A stretch of 51,972 nucleotides of DNA from Betaproteobacteria bacterium. GTDB taxonomy: Bacteria > Pseudomonadota > Gammaproteobacteria > Burkholderiales > Casimicrobiaceae. Below are positions 34,016 to 42,679 of this stretch, in pieces. The stretch is from contig JAGXBK010000004.1 of assembly GCA_018971195.1 (NCBI GenBank), forward strand, positions 1-51,972, written 5' to 3'. Position 1 is the stretch's first letter; each line of letters opens with the position of its first letter. The notes under the pieces were generated by a model, which was not told where the DNA came from, searched no databases, and saw only the letters and a program-made list of their open reading frames with translations. The translations under genes and the position numbers were made by a program.

Positions 34016-35055
34016 TCGACCAGGGCGCGCGCGTCGGCGACGTGACCCCGGTACGCGTCGAAGATGCGTCGCAGCGCCTCGTCCATCGGGACGCTGGGGC
34101 GCCACCGCAGGTCAGCGCAGGTGTTGTCGATCTTCGGAACGCGGTTCTGGACATCCTGGTAGCCGTCGCCGTAGTACGACGCGGCAGTCGTGTCGACGAC
34201 GCGGACCGCGGCGGCGCTGTCGCGGTACTCGGGATACTGCGCCGCCATCGCGAGCATCATCTGCGCGAGGTCGCGCACCGAATAGTTGTTGGCGGGATTG
34301 CCGATGTTGTAGATCTTGCCGCTGGCGATCCCGTCCGGGTTGTCGATGATCTTCATCAGCGCCGCGATGCCGTCGTCGATGTAGGTGAAGGTGCGCTTCT
34401 GCGTGCCGCCGTCGACCAGCTTGATCGGCTCGCCGCGCACGATGTGGCCGAGGAACTGCGTGATCACGCGCGAGCTTCCTTCCTTGGGCGCGTTGATCGA
34501 ATCGAGGCCCGCGCCGATCCAGTTGAACGGCCGGAACAGCGTGTAATCGAGTCCTTCCTGCTGGCCGTAGGCGTGGATCACGCGGTCCATCAGCTGCTTG
34601 GCGCAGGAATAGATCCAGCGCGGCTTGTTGATCGGTCCCAGCACCAGGCTGGAGCGCTCGGGATCGAACTCGGTGTCGGCACACATGCCGTACACCTCCG
34701 AGGTCGACGGGAACACGACGCGCTTGCGGTGCCTGACCGCGGCCCGCACGATCGGCAGGTTCGCCTCGAAATCCAGCTCGAACACGCGCAATGGCTCGCG
34801 GACGTAGGTCGCGGGCGTCGCGATCGCGACCAGCGGCAGCACGACGTCGCATTTCTTGACGTGGTACTCGATCCACTCGCGGTTGATCGTGATGTCGCCT
34901 TCGAAGAAGCGGAAGCGGGGCTCGCCGAGCAGGTCCGCGATCCGGTCGGCCTGCATGTCCATTCCGTGGATTTCCCAGTCGGTACCGGCGATGATCGCCT
35001 GCGACAGGTGATGCCCGATGAACCCGTTGACGCCGAGGATGAGGACGCGCTTCAT
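34012..35055 (-). CDS. UDP-glucuronic acid decarboxylase, stand-alone ArnA C-terminal domain
   Basis: NAD-dependent short-chain dehydrogenase-fold enzyme of 347 residues that oxidises and decarboxylates UDP-glucuronate to UDP-4-keto-pentose, the first committed Ara4N step. The ATG at 35055 starts MKRVLILGVNGFIGHHLS, a glycine-rich NAD site. The active site has FPSTSEVYGMC and WIYSCAKQLMDR (YxxxK). RPFNWIGAGLDSI and GGTQKRTFTYIDDGI complete the match with the C-terminal half of E. coli ArnA. In E. coli this domain is fused to the formyltransferase; here that is the separate gene just upstream (67-base gap). Confidence 0.94.
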   Translation of the reverse strand: MKRVLILGVNGFIGHHLSQAIIAGTDWEIHGMDMQADRIADLLGEPRFRFFEGDITINREWIEYHVKKCDVVLPLVAIATPATYVREPLRVFELDFEANLPIVRAAVRHRKRVVFPSTSEVYGMCADTEFDPERSSLVLGPINKPRWIYSCAKQLMDRVIHAYGQQEGLDYTLFRPFNWIGAGLDSINAPKEGSSRVITQFLGHIVRGEPIKLVDGGTQKRTFTYIDDGIAALMKIIDNPDGIASGKIYNIGNPANNYSVRDLAQMMLAMAAQYPEYRDSAAAVRVVDTTAASYYGDGYQDVQNRVPKIDNTCADLRWRPSVPMDEALRRIFDAYRGHVADARALVE

Positions 35056-35122
35056 GTAAGGTGGGGATCCGGCGGCTGACTGGGGCCGGAATTGTACCGC
35101 GGCGGGGTGCCCGGGCCGCCCT

Positions 35123-36076
35123 TCAGCGGCGCGAGCCGGGCGTTTCGTCCGGGCCGCCCGGAAGCGGCAACGGAGCGTCGCCGAAGCGTTCGGCGACCAT
35201 CGCCGGCGTATGGATGCGCCCGTCGATCTCCAGTGCGTCGATGCGCAGCATGCCGCCGCCGCCGCAGCGGGCGACGAGGTTGCCGTGCGCGACCACGAGC
35301 GTCGGGGCCGTGCGCACACCGGCGGAGGCGACGATGCGGGTGCGCAGCACGCGCGCGGGGTGCCCGGCGATCGTCGTGAACGCGCCGGGGTAGGGCGGCG
35401 CGACCGCGCGCACCAGGTCGTGGATCGTCGCTGCGGCCTGCGACCAGTCGACCCGGCCGTCCTCGGGCTTGCGCGCGCCGAAGTACGAGCCCTGCGCGAT
35501 GTCGTTGCGCAGCCGGGGCGCGGTCCCCGCGAGCAGTGCGGGGAGCACGCCGTCGAGACAGATCTCCGCCGCGAGCGTCACCTTGTCGAAGACCTCCTTC
35601 GCCGTGTCGTCGGGCAGGATCGGCACCGCCTGCTGCGCGACGATGTCGCCGGCATCGGGCTTGGCCGCCATGTAGTGCAGCGTCGCGCCGGTGTGTCGCT
35701 CGCCGCGCAGCACCGCCCAGTTCACGGGCGCGCGCCCGCGGTAGTGCGGCAGCAGCGAGCCGTGCATGTTCAGCGCACCGCGGGCAGCGACCGCGAGCAG
35801 CGGCGCGCCGAGCATGCGGCGGTAATAGAAGCTGAAGATGAAATCGGGTGCGAGCGCGGCGACTTGCGCGACGACGTCGGGGCTGTTCGCGTCGGCCGGG
35901 GCGATCCACGGCAAGTCGAGGTCGGCGGCGACGTCGGCCACGCGCGTGAACCAGTGCGCCTCGGCGGCATCGTCCTCGTGGGTGACCACCAGCGGAACGT
36001 CGACGCCGTGGGCGCGCAGCACCCGCAGGCAGCGGGCTCCGACGTTGTGATAGGCGAAGACGAGCGCCCGGGTCAT
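35123..36076 (-). CDS. UDP-L-Ara4N formyltransferase, stand-alone ArnA N-terminal domain
   Basis: Transfers a formyl group from N10-formyl-tetrahydrofolate to UDP-L-Ara4N. The 317 residues correspond to the first half of E. coli ArnA: MTRALVFAYHNVGARCL, then the catalytic Asn103 and His105 in ALNMHGSLLPHYRGRAPVNW and Asp141 in KPDAGDIV (E. coli 102, 104, 140). GARKPEDGRVDWSQ and a C-terminal OB-like domain follow. A Gly/Pro-rich tail ends the protein. It is transcribed directly before the decarboxylase, in the same order as the domains of the fused enzyme. Confidence 0.94.
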   Translation of the reverse strand: MTRALVFAYHNVGARCLRVLRAHGVDVPLVVTHEDDAAEAHWFTRVADVAADLDLPWIAPADANSPDVVAQVAALAPDFIFSFYYRRMLGAPLLAVAARGALNMHGSLLPHYRGRAPVNWAVLRGERHTGATLHYMAAKPDAGDIVAQQAVPILPDDTAKEVFDKVTLAAEICLDGVLPALLAGTAPRLRNDIAQGSYFGARKPEDGRVDWSQAAATIHDLVRAVAPPYPGAFTTIAGHPARVLRTRIVASAGVRTAPTLVVAHGNLVARCGGGGMLRIDALEIDGRIHTPAMVAERFGDAPLPLPGGPDETPGSRR

Positions 36077-36095
36077 TGCGGGGAGCTGCTTGCGC

Positions 36096-37130
36096 TCAGC
36101 GACCGTCGCCGCGCGGGGCCGGTTCGAGCTCGCGGGCGTCGATGGGCAGAAGCCTGCGTTCGCCCTGCAGTTCCGCGTCGCGACTGGCGTCGCGCTCGAG
36201 CACCGCGCGAATCACATAGCTCGGCCGCGTGCGCACCTGCTGGTAGATGCGGCCGACGTATTCGCCGAGGAGTCCGACGCCGAACATGATCCAGCCGATC
36301 AGGAAGAACGAGAGTATGTCGCGATCCCACAGCGTCTTGATGCCTTCGACGAAGCCGCCGGCAATCGTGCGCTCGGTCATGACGACGGCGTACAGGACGA
36401 TGGAACCGAAGGCGACCAGCATCCCCAGCACCGAGAAGAGCTGCAGCGGCACCAGCGAGAAGCCGGTGACGAGATCGAAGTTCAGCCGGATCAGGCGGTA
36501 GAGCGAGTACTTGGATTCGCCGGCAGCGCGCTCCTCGTGCTCGACGTCGATCTCGGTCGGATGATGCGCGAACGTGTAGGCGAGCGCCGGGATATAGACG
36601 CTGACCTCGCGTGCGGCCGCCACGGCGTCGACGATGTCGCGGCTGTAGGCGCGCAGCATGCATCCCTGGTCGGTCATCCTGATGCGGGTGATCCGCTCGC
36701 GCAGCCGGTTCATCAGCCGCGATGCCATGCGCCGCCACCAGGCGTCCCCTCGGTTGCGCCGCACGCCGCCGACGTAGTCGGCGCCGGCGTCCATCGCGGC
36801 CAGCAGCTTGCCGATCTCCTCGGGCGGATTCTGCAGGTCGGCGTCCAGCGTCACGATGCGCTCGCCGCGCACCCGCGCAAATCCCGCCAGGATGGCGAGG
36901 TGCTGGCCGAAGTTCGCGTTGAACAGGATCACGCGTGTGACATCGGGGCGGGCCGCGAACTGGTCCTTCAGCATCGCCGCCGACCGGTCGCGGCTGCCGT
37001 CGTTGATGAAGATCACCTCGTAGGGCAGCCCCAGGGCATCGAGGGCGGGGTAGAGGCGGTCGAACAGCGCAGGCAGGCCCGCTTCCTCGTTGTAGACGGG
37101 AACGACGACCGAAAGCTGGGGTGCGCTCAT
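36096..37130 (-). CDS. arnC: Undecaprenyl-phosphate 4-deoxy-4-formamido-L-Ara transferase ArnC
   Basis: Moves L-Ara4FN from UDP to undecaprenyl phosphate at the inner membrane. It is a GT2 protein of 344 residues. The ATG at 37130 has GAGGTG upstream and starts MSAPQLSVVVPVYNEEAGL. Motifs are FINDGSRDRSAAM, TLDADLQNPPEEI and DQGCMLRAYSRDI. Two C-terminal membrane helices (about 238-262 and 275-298) anchor it, as in E. coli ArnC. Only five bases separate it from arnB. Confidence 0.95.
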   Translation of the reverse strand: MSAPQLSVVVPVYNEEAGLPALFDRLYPALDALGLPYEVIFINDGSRDRSAAMLKDQFAARPDVTRVILFNANFGQHLAILAGFARVRGERIVTLDADLQNPPEEIGKLLAAMDAGADYVGGVRRNRGDAWWRRMASRLMNRLRERITRIRMTDQGCMLRAYSRDIVDAVAAAREVSVYIPALAYTFAHHPTEIDVEHEERAAGESKYSLYRLIRLNFDLVTGFSLVPLQLFSVLGMLVAFGSIVLYAVVMTERTIAGGFVEGIKTLWDRDILSFFLIGWIMFGVGLLGEYVGRIYQQVRTRPSYVIRAVLERDASRDAELQGERRLLPIDARELEPAPRGDGR

Positions 37131-37135
37131 GGTGG

Positions 37136-38275
37136 TCACCTCCGGTGCGCGGCGATGATCGCGGCGCAGGCCTCGCAGACGCGATCGACATCGGCGGTGC
37201 TCATCGCGGCATGCAGCGGCAGCGTGACGGTGGAGTCGGCGATGCGCTCGGCATTCGGGAGGTCCCCGCGCCGGTAGCCGTAGCGCCGTCCCAGCGTCGA
37301 CAGGTGCAGCGCCTCGTAGGACACGCCGGTGGCGATGCCCCGCTCCGCCAGTATGTCGCGGAACGCCTTGCGCGACAGCGTCAGCCGATCGAGCGGCAGC
37401 AGGATGCAGAACATGTTCCACGACTGCCCGTCGCCGTCGGCCGGCCGCGGCGGCAGCACGCAGGCAGGATCGGTGGCGAAGCGCTCGAAGTAGCGCGCCA
37501 CCAGCGCGCGACGCCGTTCGAGGAACGCGGGCAGGCGCTCGAGCTGCGCTACGCCGATCCTCGCGTTGACGTCGGGGAGGTTGAACTTGCCGCCAGGAAA
37601 GCCGACGTCGCGCGTGCCGTCCGGCAGCCGCTCGATGCCGTGGAAACGCAGGATGTCGACGCGGCGCGCCTCATCGGCGTCGTTGCAGACCAGTGCGCCG
37701 CCCTCGATCGACGTCATGTTCTTGTTCGGGTGGAAACTGAAGCTCACGAGATCGCCGAACGCGCCCACCGGAGTGCCTTTCCAGCGTGACCCGATCACCA
37801 GCGCCGCGTCCTCGATGACGCGCAGGCCGCGCTCGCCCGCAAGGGCGTGAAGCGCGTCCATGTCGACCAGGGAACCCGGCCAGTGGGTGGGGATGATCGC
37901 GCGCGTGCGCGGTCCGATGCGCGCCTCGACTTGCCCCAGGTCGATGTTGCGGCTCACTGGATCGCAATCGACGAACACCGGCGTCGCGCCGACCTTGACG
38001 ATCATGTTGAGCACGGTGAAGAAGCTCTGGGCGCAGGTGATCACCTCATCGCCCGGCCCGATGCCGGCGAGCTGCAGCGCGATCTCGACGGCCGCGGTCG
38101 CCGAAGTGACGGTCCGCACCGGCCGGCCGCCGCAGAAATCCGACAGCGCCGCCTCGAAACGCCCGACCCAGGGGCCGCTGGTGATCTGCCCCGAGCGCAG
38201 CACGTCGCCGACCGCGGCGATGGTCGCTTCGTCGATGACGGGGCTCGCGAACTTCAGCGCGACGGGCGGGGTCAT
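37136..38275 (-). CDS. arnB: UDP-4-amino-4-deoxy-L-arabinose aminotransferase ArnB
   Basis: PLP enzyme of the DegT/DnrJ/EryC1 family, 379 residues, which transfers the amino group from glutamate to UDP-4-keto-pentose. Features are GQITSGPWVGRFE, TVTSATAAVEIAL, AQSFFTVLNM, the IEDAAL stretch and the PLP lysine Lys185 in FSFHPNKNMTSIEGG. GVSYEALHLST is in the C-terminal part. Length is the same as for E. coli ArnB. It is packed 6 bases after the flippase subunit gene and 5 before arnC. Confidence 0.95.
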   Translation of the reverse strand: MTPPVALKFASPVIDEATIAAVGDVLRSGQITSGPWVGRFEAALSDFCGGRPVRTVTSATAAVEIALQLAGIGPGDEVITCAQSFFTVLNMIVKVGATPVFVDCDPVSRNIDLGQVEARIGPRTRAIIPTHWPGSLVDMDALHALAGERGLRVIEDAALVIGSRWKGTPVGAFGDLVSFSFHPNKNMTSIEGGALVCNDADEARRVDILRFHGIERLPDGTRDVGFPGGKFNLPDVNARIGVAQLERLPAFLERRRALVARYFERFATDPACVLPPRPADGDGQSWNMFCILLPLDRLTLSRKAFRDILAERGIATGVSYEALHLSTLGRRYGYRRGDLPNAERIADSTVTLPLHAAMSTADVDRVCEACAAIIAAHRR

Positions 38276-38281
38276 GGGGGC

Positions 38282-38653
38282 TCAGCTCTTCGCGACCATC
38301 CAGACGCCGACGATGATGAATCCGATGCCGAGCCAGCGCTGGACACTGACCGCCTCGCCGAACAGGTAGTGCGCGGCGATCGCATTGACGACATAGCCCA
38401 GTGACAGCATCGGATAGGCGAGCGAAACGGGGACGCGGGACAGGCCGAGGATCCACACGACCAGGCTCACGACGTAGAGCGTGGCACCGCCGATGAAATG
38501 ACGCTCCGTCGCCATCCGGACCAGCGTCGCGAGCCAGTCGCCCGCCGTCAACGTGATGACGCCGAGCCGGTTGGTGCCGGCCTTCAGCATGAGCTGCGCC
38601 GCGGCGTTGAGCAGCACGCCGGTGATCAGGAAGAGGAACGCGGGGAGGCCCAT
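38282..38653 (-). CDS. SMR/EamA-type membrane protein, probable L-Ara4N-undecaprenyl phosphate flippase subunit
   Basis: Four-helix membrane protein of 123 residues (helices about 5-22, 35-52, 60-75, 95-118). It contains NAAAQLMLKAG in the first helix and LSRVPVSLAYPMLSLGYVV in the third, the pattern of ArnE/ArnF small multidrug-resistance relatives. E. coli uses two such proteins as a heterodimer; only one is found here, so it may act as a homodimer or with a partner elsewhere. The position between arnT and arnB supports the flippase role. Confidence 0.88.
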   Translation of the reverse strand: MGLPAFLFLITGVLLNAAAQLMLKAGTNRLGVITLTAGDWLATLVRMATERHFIGGATLYVVSLVVWILGLSRVPVSLAYPMLSLGYVVNAIAAHYLFGEAVSVQRWLGIGFIIVGVWMVAKS

Positions 38654-38665
38654 CGGCTTTGCGTC

Positions 38666-40417
38666 TCAGCGCCGCTCGACCAGGACCCGTCGCGAATCGC
38701 TCGCGACCACTCGCATCGGCACGCCTTCCTTCGCCAGCGTCGCCCGCGTCTGCGGCGACATCAGCGCATAGCCCTGCGGCAGCGCCTCCCAGCGCGGGAC
38801 CCAGTCCGCGACGGTGGGAATCGCAAGCTCGGGCTGGATGTCGAGCCCCGGCCCCATCTCGTCGCGATACGCGACCAGCGTCGTCGTCCGGCGCAGGTAG
38901 AAAGGCAGCGTCTGGTCGTACATGCGAACCTGAAAGAAGGGGGCGTTGCGATCGTACGGAGGATCGGCGGCGTTTTCCAGTGCGCCGGCGAGGTCCGCCG
39001 CCGAACGCGTCGCCCGGAATACGTCGGACCCCCTGAAGAAGGCCTGCATCGCCAGCATCGTCGAGATCGCGATGACGGCGATCGCGGCGCTTCTCGCAGC
39101 CATGCTGCCCCGCCGCAGCATCAACCAGCCGAGGACATAGCCGGCGGCTGCGATCCCCAGCCCCAGCTCGACCCAGGGGCCGAGCGCCGCATAGATCGCG
39201 AGCGGCGTATTTGCGTCCGCCAGCTTGAGCGCGAGGGTCGGATAGCCGAGCATCGCGATCCCCCACAGCAGGACCGTCGTCGTGGCGAGCAGGGCGGCGA
39301 GCACCGAAAGCGCGCGCGTCGCCATCACGTCGAGCTGCCAGCCCAGCACCAGCGCCGTCGCCGGGAAGATCGGCAGGATGTAGGACGGCAGCTTCGATTG
39401 CGAGACGCTGAAGAAGACGAGGATGAACGCCGACCAGATCAGGCAGAAGCGCGCCCACGAGAAGCCACCGGAATCGACGCCGGCGTCGCGCCAGCTCGCC
39501 TTCAGGCGCCACAGGAACACACCGGTCCAGGGGAGGAGACCTGCCAGCAGCATCGGCAGGAAATACCACCAGGGACCCGGGCGCTTCAGCTCCTTGGTCA
39601 GGAAGCGGTCGATGTGCTCGTGGATGAAGAAGAAGCGCGCGAACTCGGGGTTGCGCATCGATACCAGGACGAACCAGGGAACGGTCAGGACCAGCAGCAG
39701 CGGGAGCCCCTTGGCGATGTGGAGACGCTTCCACGGCGCGAAGTCGCGAGTTGCAAGCGAATAGAGGATCAGCGAGGTTCCCGGGATCGCCAGCGCGACC
39801 ACCCCCTTGGTGAGGATCCCGGCCGCGGTCGCGACGTAGGCGAGGAGCATCATCCGCTCGCGCGAGCGCGGCGGGGCGTCGCTGCGCTGGGCGAGCAGGA
39901 ATCCCACCAGCGCCAGCGCCAGGCAGAACGACAGCAGGGCGTCGAGGGTCAGGATGTGCGACATGCCGAAGTGCCAGAGGCAGCTTGCGAGCACCGCCGC
40001 CGAATAGACGCCCGCGGCGGGCGAGGCGAGCAGGGCACCCGCCCAGCCGATGGCGACGATCGTCAGGAAGCCGGCCAGCGCGGTCGGCAGGCGCGCCGTC
40101 CATTCGCTGATGCCGAACGCCTCGAAGCTCGCTGCGGTGAGCCAGTACTGCAGTGCCGGCTTCTCGAAATACTTGATGCCGTTGAGGCGCGGCGTCACCC
40201 AGTTTCCGGTGGCGACCATCTCGCGCGCAATCTCGGCATAGCGGCCTTCGTCGGGATGCTGGAGCTTGCGCACCCCGAGCCCCGAGAACCACACGATCGT
40301 CATGATCAGTGCCAGGACGATCCACGTGCGCTTGGACAGGGCGGCGATCAAGGGCGAGGTGACCGGAGAGTTGTGCTTCGCCGCGGGCGGCGGGGTCGGC
40401 GAGGCGGGGCAGCGCAT
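38666..40417 (-). CDS. arnT: Lipid A L-Ara4N transferase ArnT (PMT family)
   Basis: Integral membrane GT83 enzyme of 583 residues that transfers L-Ara4N from undecaprenyl phosphate to lipid A phosphates in the periplasmic face of the inner membrane, lowering affinity for polymyxins. The N-terminal catalytic loop has LQHPDEGRYAEIAREMV, with the conserved Asp-Glu. About 12 hydrophobic segments follow up to residue 450, then a soluble C-terminal domain. KYFEKPALQYW and LPSYILPIFPATALV are typical. The ATG at 40417 overlaps a candidate -10 (TAGAAT, 40421-40416), so a downstream TTG (before IAALSKRTW) is a possible real start. First gene of the operon. Confidence 0.94.
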   Translation of the reverse strand: MRCPASPTPPPAAKHNSPVTSPLIAALSKRTWIVLALIMTIVWFSGLGVRKLQHPDEGRYAEIAREMVATGNWVTPRLNGIKYFEKPALQYWLTAASFEAFGISEWTARLPTALAGFLTIVAIGWAGALLASPAAGVYSAAVLASCLWHFGMSHILTLDALLSFCLALALVGFLLAQRSDAPPRSRERMMLLAYVATAAGILTKGVVALAIPGTSLILYSLATRDFAPWKRLHIAKGLPLLLVLTVPWFVLVSMRNPEFARFFFIHEHIDRFLTKELKRPGPWWYFLPMLLAGLLPWTGVFLWRLKASWRDAGVDSGGFSWARFCLIWSAFILVFFSVSQSKLPSYILPIFPATALVLGWQLDVMATRALSVLAALLATTTVLLWGIAMLGYPTLALKLADANTPLAIYAALGPWVELGLGIAAAGYVLGWLMLRRGSMAARSAAIAVIAISTMLAMQAFFRGSDVFRATRSAADLAGALENAADPPYDRNAPFFQVRMYDQTLPFYLRRTTTLVAYRDEMGPGLDIQPELAIPTVADWVPRWEALPQGYALMSPQTRATLAKEGVPMRVVASDSRRVLVERR

Positions 40418-40445
40418 TCTACCGTGACGCGCACTCCCGCCCGCA

Positions 40446-40454
40446 TGCTAAATT
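40446..40454 (+). promoter_or_regulatory. Candidate extended -10 promoter of the acetyltransferase gene
   Basis: TGCTAAATT at 40446-40454 is an extended -10. It includes the ATG at 40445-40447, making that start unlikely and supporting the ATG at 40478. A minus-strand TAGAAT (40421-40416) for the arn operon lies in the same 60-base divergent gap. Confidence 0.4.
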
Positions 40455-40477
40455 CAGCCCGCGACCTCCGCCCACCT

Positions 40478-41044
40478 ATGCTCCAGTCCCAGCCACAGCG
40501 CGATTCCGCGCCCGAGAACGCGCGATCGGTCGCGATCTCGACCGCGGGCCCCGACGACATCGACGCCGTCCGGCGCCTCGCGCACGAGATCTGGCGTCGC
40601 CACTATCCCGGCATCATCGCCGCGGAGCAGATCGAGTACATGCTCGAGCGTGGCTATTCGCGGGAAGCGCTGCTTCGGTTCGTCGCCCACGACGAGGCTG
40701 GCGGCGCGCCCGAGGATCGCGGCATCGCGCTGGCGCGGGTGGCGGAGGTGCCGGTGGGATTCGCCGCCTGGTGCCCGGCGGACACCCGTGGCGTGATGAA
40801 GCTCGAGCGGCTCTACCTTCTTCCCGAGTATCACGGCAAGGGCATCGGGCGCTCGCTGATCGAGCACGTCGTCGAGCGCGCGCGCGCCGCTGCCTGCCGG
40901 CGACTGACGCTGAACGTGAACCGCAACAACACGGGCTCGGTCCGCGCCTACGAGCGCTGCGGGTTCGCGATCGCCGGCCGCGGCGACTTCCCCATCGGCG
41001 GGGGTTTCGTCATGGAAGACTTCATCATGGAACGCGAAATCTGA
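40478..41044 (+). CDS. GNAT-family N-acetyltransferase
   Basis: Acetyl-CoA-dependent transferase of 188 residues from the ATG at 40478 (an ATG at 40445 lies in a candidate -10). The first 18 residues are polar and unstructured. The GNAT core starts at VAISTAGPDDIDAVRRLAHE; motif A is LYLLPEYHGKGIGRSLIEHV, with the pantetheine-binding QxxGxG-like HGKGIG, and motif B is NRNNTGSVRAYERCGFAI. The end (GDFPIGGGFVMEDFIMERE) resembles acetyltransferases acting on small amines or protein N-termini. The substrate is unknown. It is divergent from arnT; cysS follows after 88 bases. Confidence 0.88.
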   Translation: MLQSQPQRDSAPENARSVAISTAGPDDIDAVRRLAHEIWRRHYPGIIAAEQIEYMLERGYSREALLRFVAHDEAGGAPEDRGIALARVAEVPVGFAAWCPADTRGVMKLERLYLLPEYHGKGIGRSLIEHVVERARAAACRRLTLNVNRNNTGSVRAYERCGFAIAGRGDFPIGGGFVMEDFIMEREI

Positions 41045-41132
41045 GCGCCGGACCCGCGCGCGGCGGCCGCGTCAGCGTCGCGCACGCCCCGACCCATCGC
41101 GCTTTGCGCAGGCCCGAAGCCCGTCCCACCCG

Positions 41133-42524
41133 ATGTCCACGTCCACGCCGCTGATCCTCTACGACAACTTCACGCGCAGTCTGCGCGAGTTCGAGCCGCT
41201 CCACCCCGGCGGCGAGGTCGGCATCTACACCTGCGGCCCGACCGTCTACGACTACCAGCACATCGGCAACTACCGGACGTTCATGTTCGAGGATGGGCTG
41301 AAGCGCGCGCTGCGCTGGAACGGCTACCGGATCCGCCACGTGATGAACATCACCGACGTCGGCCACCTGACCTCCGACGCCGACACCGGCGAGGACAAGA
41401 TGGAGAAGGGCGCGCGGCGCGCGGGCAAGAGCGCGTGGGAGATCGCGGCGCTCTACACGCAGGCTTTTCTCGCCGATCTCGACGCACTCGATATCGGCCG
41501 CCCCGACGTGCTCCCGAGGGCGACCGACCACATCGCTTCGCAGATCGAATTCATCGCCGATCTCGAGCGCAAGGGCTACACCTACCGGACGGCCGACGGC
41601 GTCTACTTCGACACCCGCCGGCAGGCCGACTACGGCTATCTCGCGCGCCTCGACAAGGCGGGGCTCGAAGCCGGCAGGCGTGTCGACCTGGGCGACAAGC
41701 GCAGCGCGACCGATTTCGCGCTGTGGAAATTCTCGCCCGAAGGCAGCACGCGGCAGATGGAATGGGACAGCCCCTGGGGCCGCGGCTTCCCGGGTTGGCA
41801 CATCGAGTGCTCGGCGATGGCGCAGGACTACCTCGGCGACTACTTCGATATCCATTGCGGCGGCGAGGACCACATCCCGGTGCACCATACGAACGAGATC
41901 GCGCAGACCGAGGCGCGGGTCGGGACACGGCTGGCCAACTTCTGGATGCATGGCTACTTCCTGCTCGCCAACGACGCCAAGATGGCCAAGTCGGCGGGCG
42001 AGTTCCTGCGCCTGCAGGCGCTCGTCGACCGCGGCTACGACCCGCTGGCGTTCCGCTACCTGTGCCTGACCGGGCACTATCGCAGCCAGCTCAACTTCAC
42101 CTGGGACGCGCTCGACGCCGCGGCGACCGGCCTCGCGAGGATGCGTGCGGGCTTTCATGCGCTGGAGCGCGGGGGCGCCGCCGCCGACGAGACCCTGGTC
42201 TCGCGCTTCACCGCCCAGGTCAACGACGACCTGAACCTCCCGCGGGCGCTGGCGATCGCGTGGGAAACGCTGCGCGGTGGATTGGCCGGGCCGGTCAAGC
42301 GCGCGACGCTCGCGCGCTTCGATCAGGTCCTCGGCCTCGGGCTCGCCGACTGGCGCCCGAAGGAGGAAGTGGTTCCTGGCGACATCGATGCGCTGGCGCG
42401 CGCGCGCGTCGCGGCGCGCAAGGCACGGGACTGGGCCGAGGCGGATCGCCTGCGCGCGTTGCTGCGCGACGCGGGGTGGGACGTGGAAGATCGCCCCGAC
42501 GGGTATGCGCTGAAGCGCAGGTAG
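41133..42524 (+). CDS. cysS: Cysteinyl-tRNA synthetase, variant KMAKS signature
   Basis: Class I aminoacyl-tRNA synthetase of 463 residues charging tRNA-Cys. Zinc ligands are Cys34 (YTCGPTVYD), Cys in WHIECSAMA, and His/Glu in HHTNEIAQTE. The HIGH motif is HIGN (43-46). The KMSKS loop reads KMAKS (283-287). The stretch VMNITDVGHLTSDADTGEDKMEKGA after the HIGH region differs from the usual proteobacterial CysS and resembles forms I associate with candidate-phyla and other non-proteobacterial enzymes. The anticodon-stem helical domain at the C-terminus is present, though the protein ends close after it. Functional on its face; ancestry may be foreign. Confidence 0.95.
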   Translation: MSTSTPLILYDNFTRSLREFEPLHPGGEVGIYTCGPTVYDYQHIGNYRTFMFEDGLKRALRWNGYRIRHVMNITDVGHLTSDADTGEDKMEKGARRAGKSAWEIAALYTQAFLADLDALDIGRPDVLPRATDHIASQIEFIADLERKGYTYRTADGVYFDTRRQADYGYLARLDKAGLEAGRRVDLGDKRSATDFALWKFSPEGSTRQMEWDSPWGRGFPGWHIECSAMAQDYLGDYFDIHCGGEDHIPVHHTNEIAQTEARVGTRLANFWMHGYFLLANDAKMAKSAGEFLRLQALVDRGYDPLAFRYLCLTGHYRSQLNFTWDALDAAATGLARMRAGFHALERGGAAADETLVSRFTAQVNDDLNLPRALAIAWETLRGGLAGPVKRATLARFDQVLGLGLADWRPKEEVVPGDIDALARARVAARKARDWAEADRLRALLRDAGWDVEDRPDGYALKRR

Positions 42525-42546
42525 CCGCGCGAGCGGCGAGCAGGGG

Positions 42547-42564
42547 CCCCGGCGGCGGCCGGGG
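42547..42564. terminator. GC hairpin in the convergent gap after cysS
   Basis: CCCCGGC (42547-42553), loop GGCG, GCCGGGG (42558-42564), 23 bases after the cysS stop and facing the end of the anti-sigma gene. No T-run on either side, so it is a weak terminator or a 3' message stabiliser. Confidence 0.4.
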
Positions 42565-42679
42565 ATGCGAGGGATGGCGAGTCGCGGCTCGAGACCGACA
42601 CGTCGAGGTGGCGCGTCAGTAGGCCATATCAAGGAGGTCGAGGCCGCGCGCCCGGCGAGCACCATCCCCGGCGCGGCAG

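Noticed and set aside
38498-40444. Long plus-strand open frame leading into the acetyltransferase
   Set aside because: It is antisense to arnT and the flippase gene; only the last 188 codons match a protein family.
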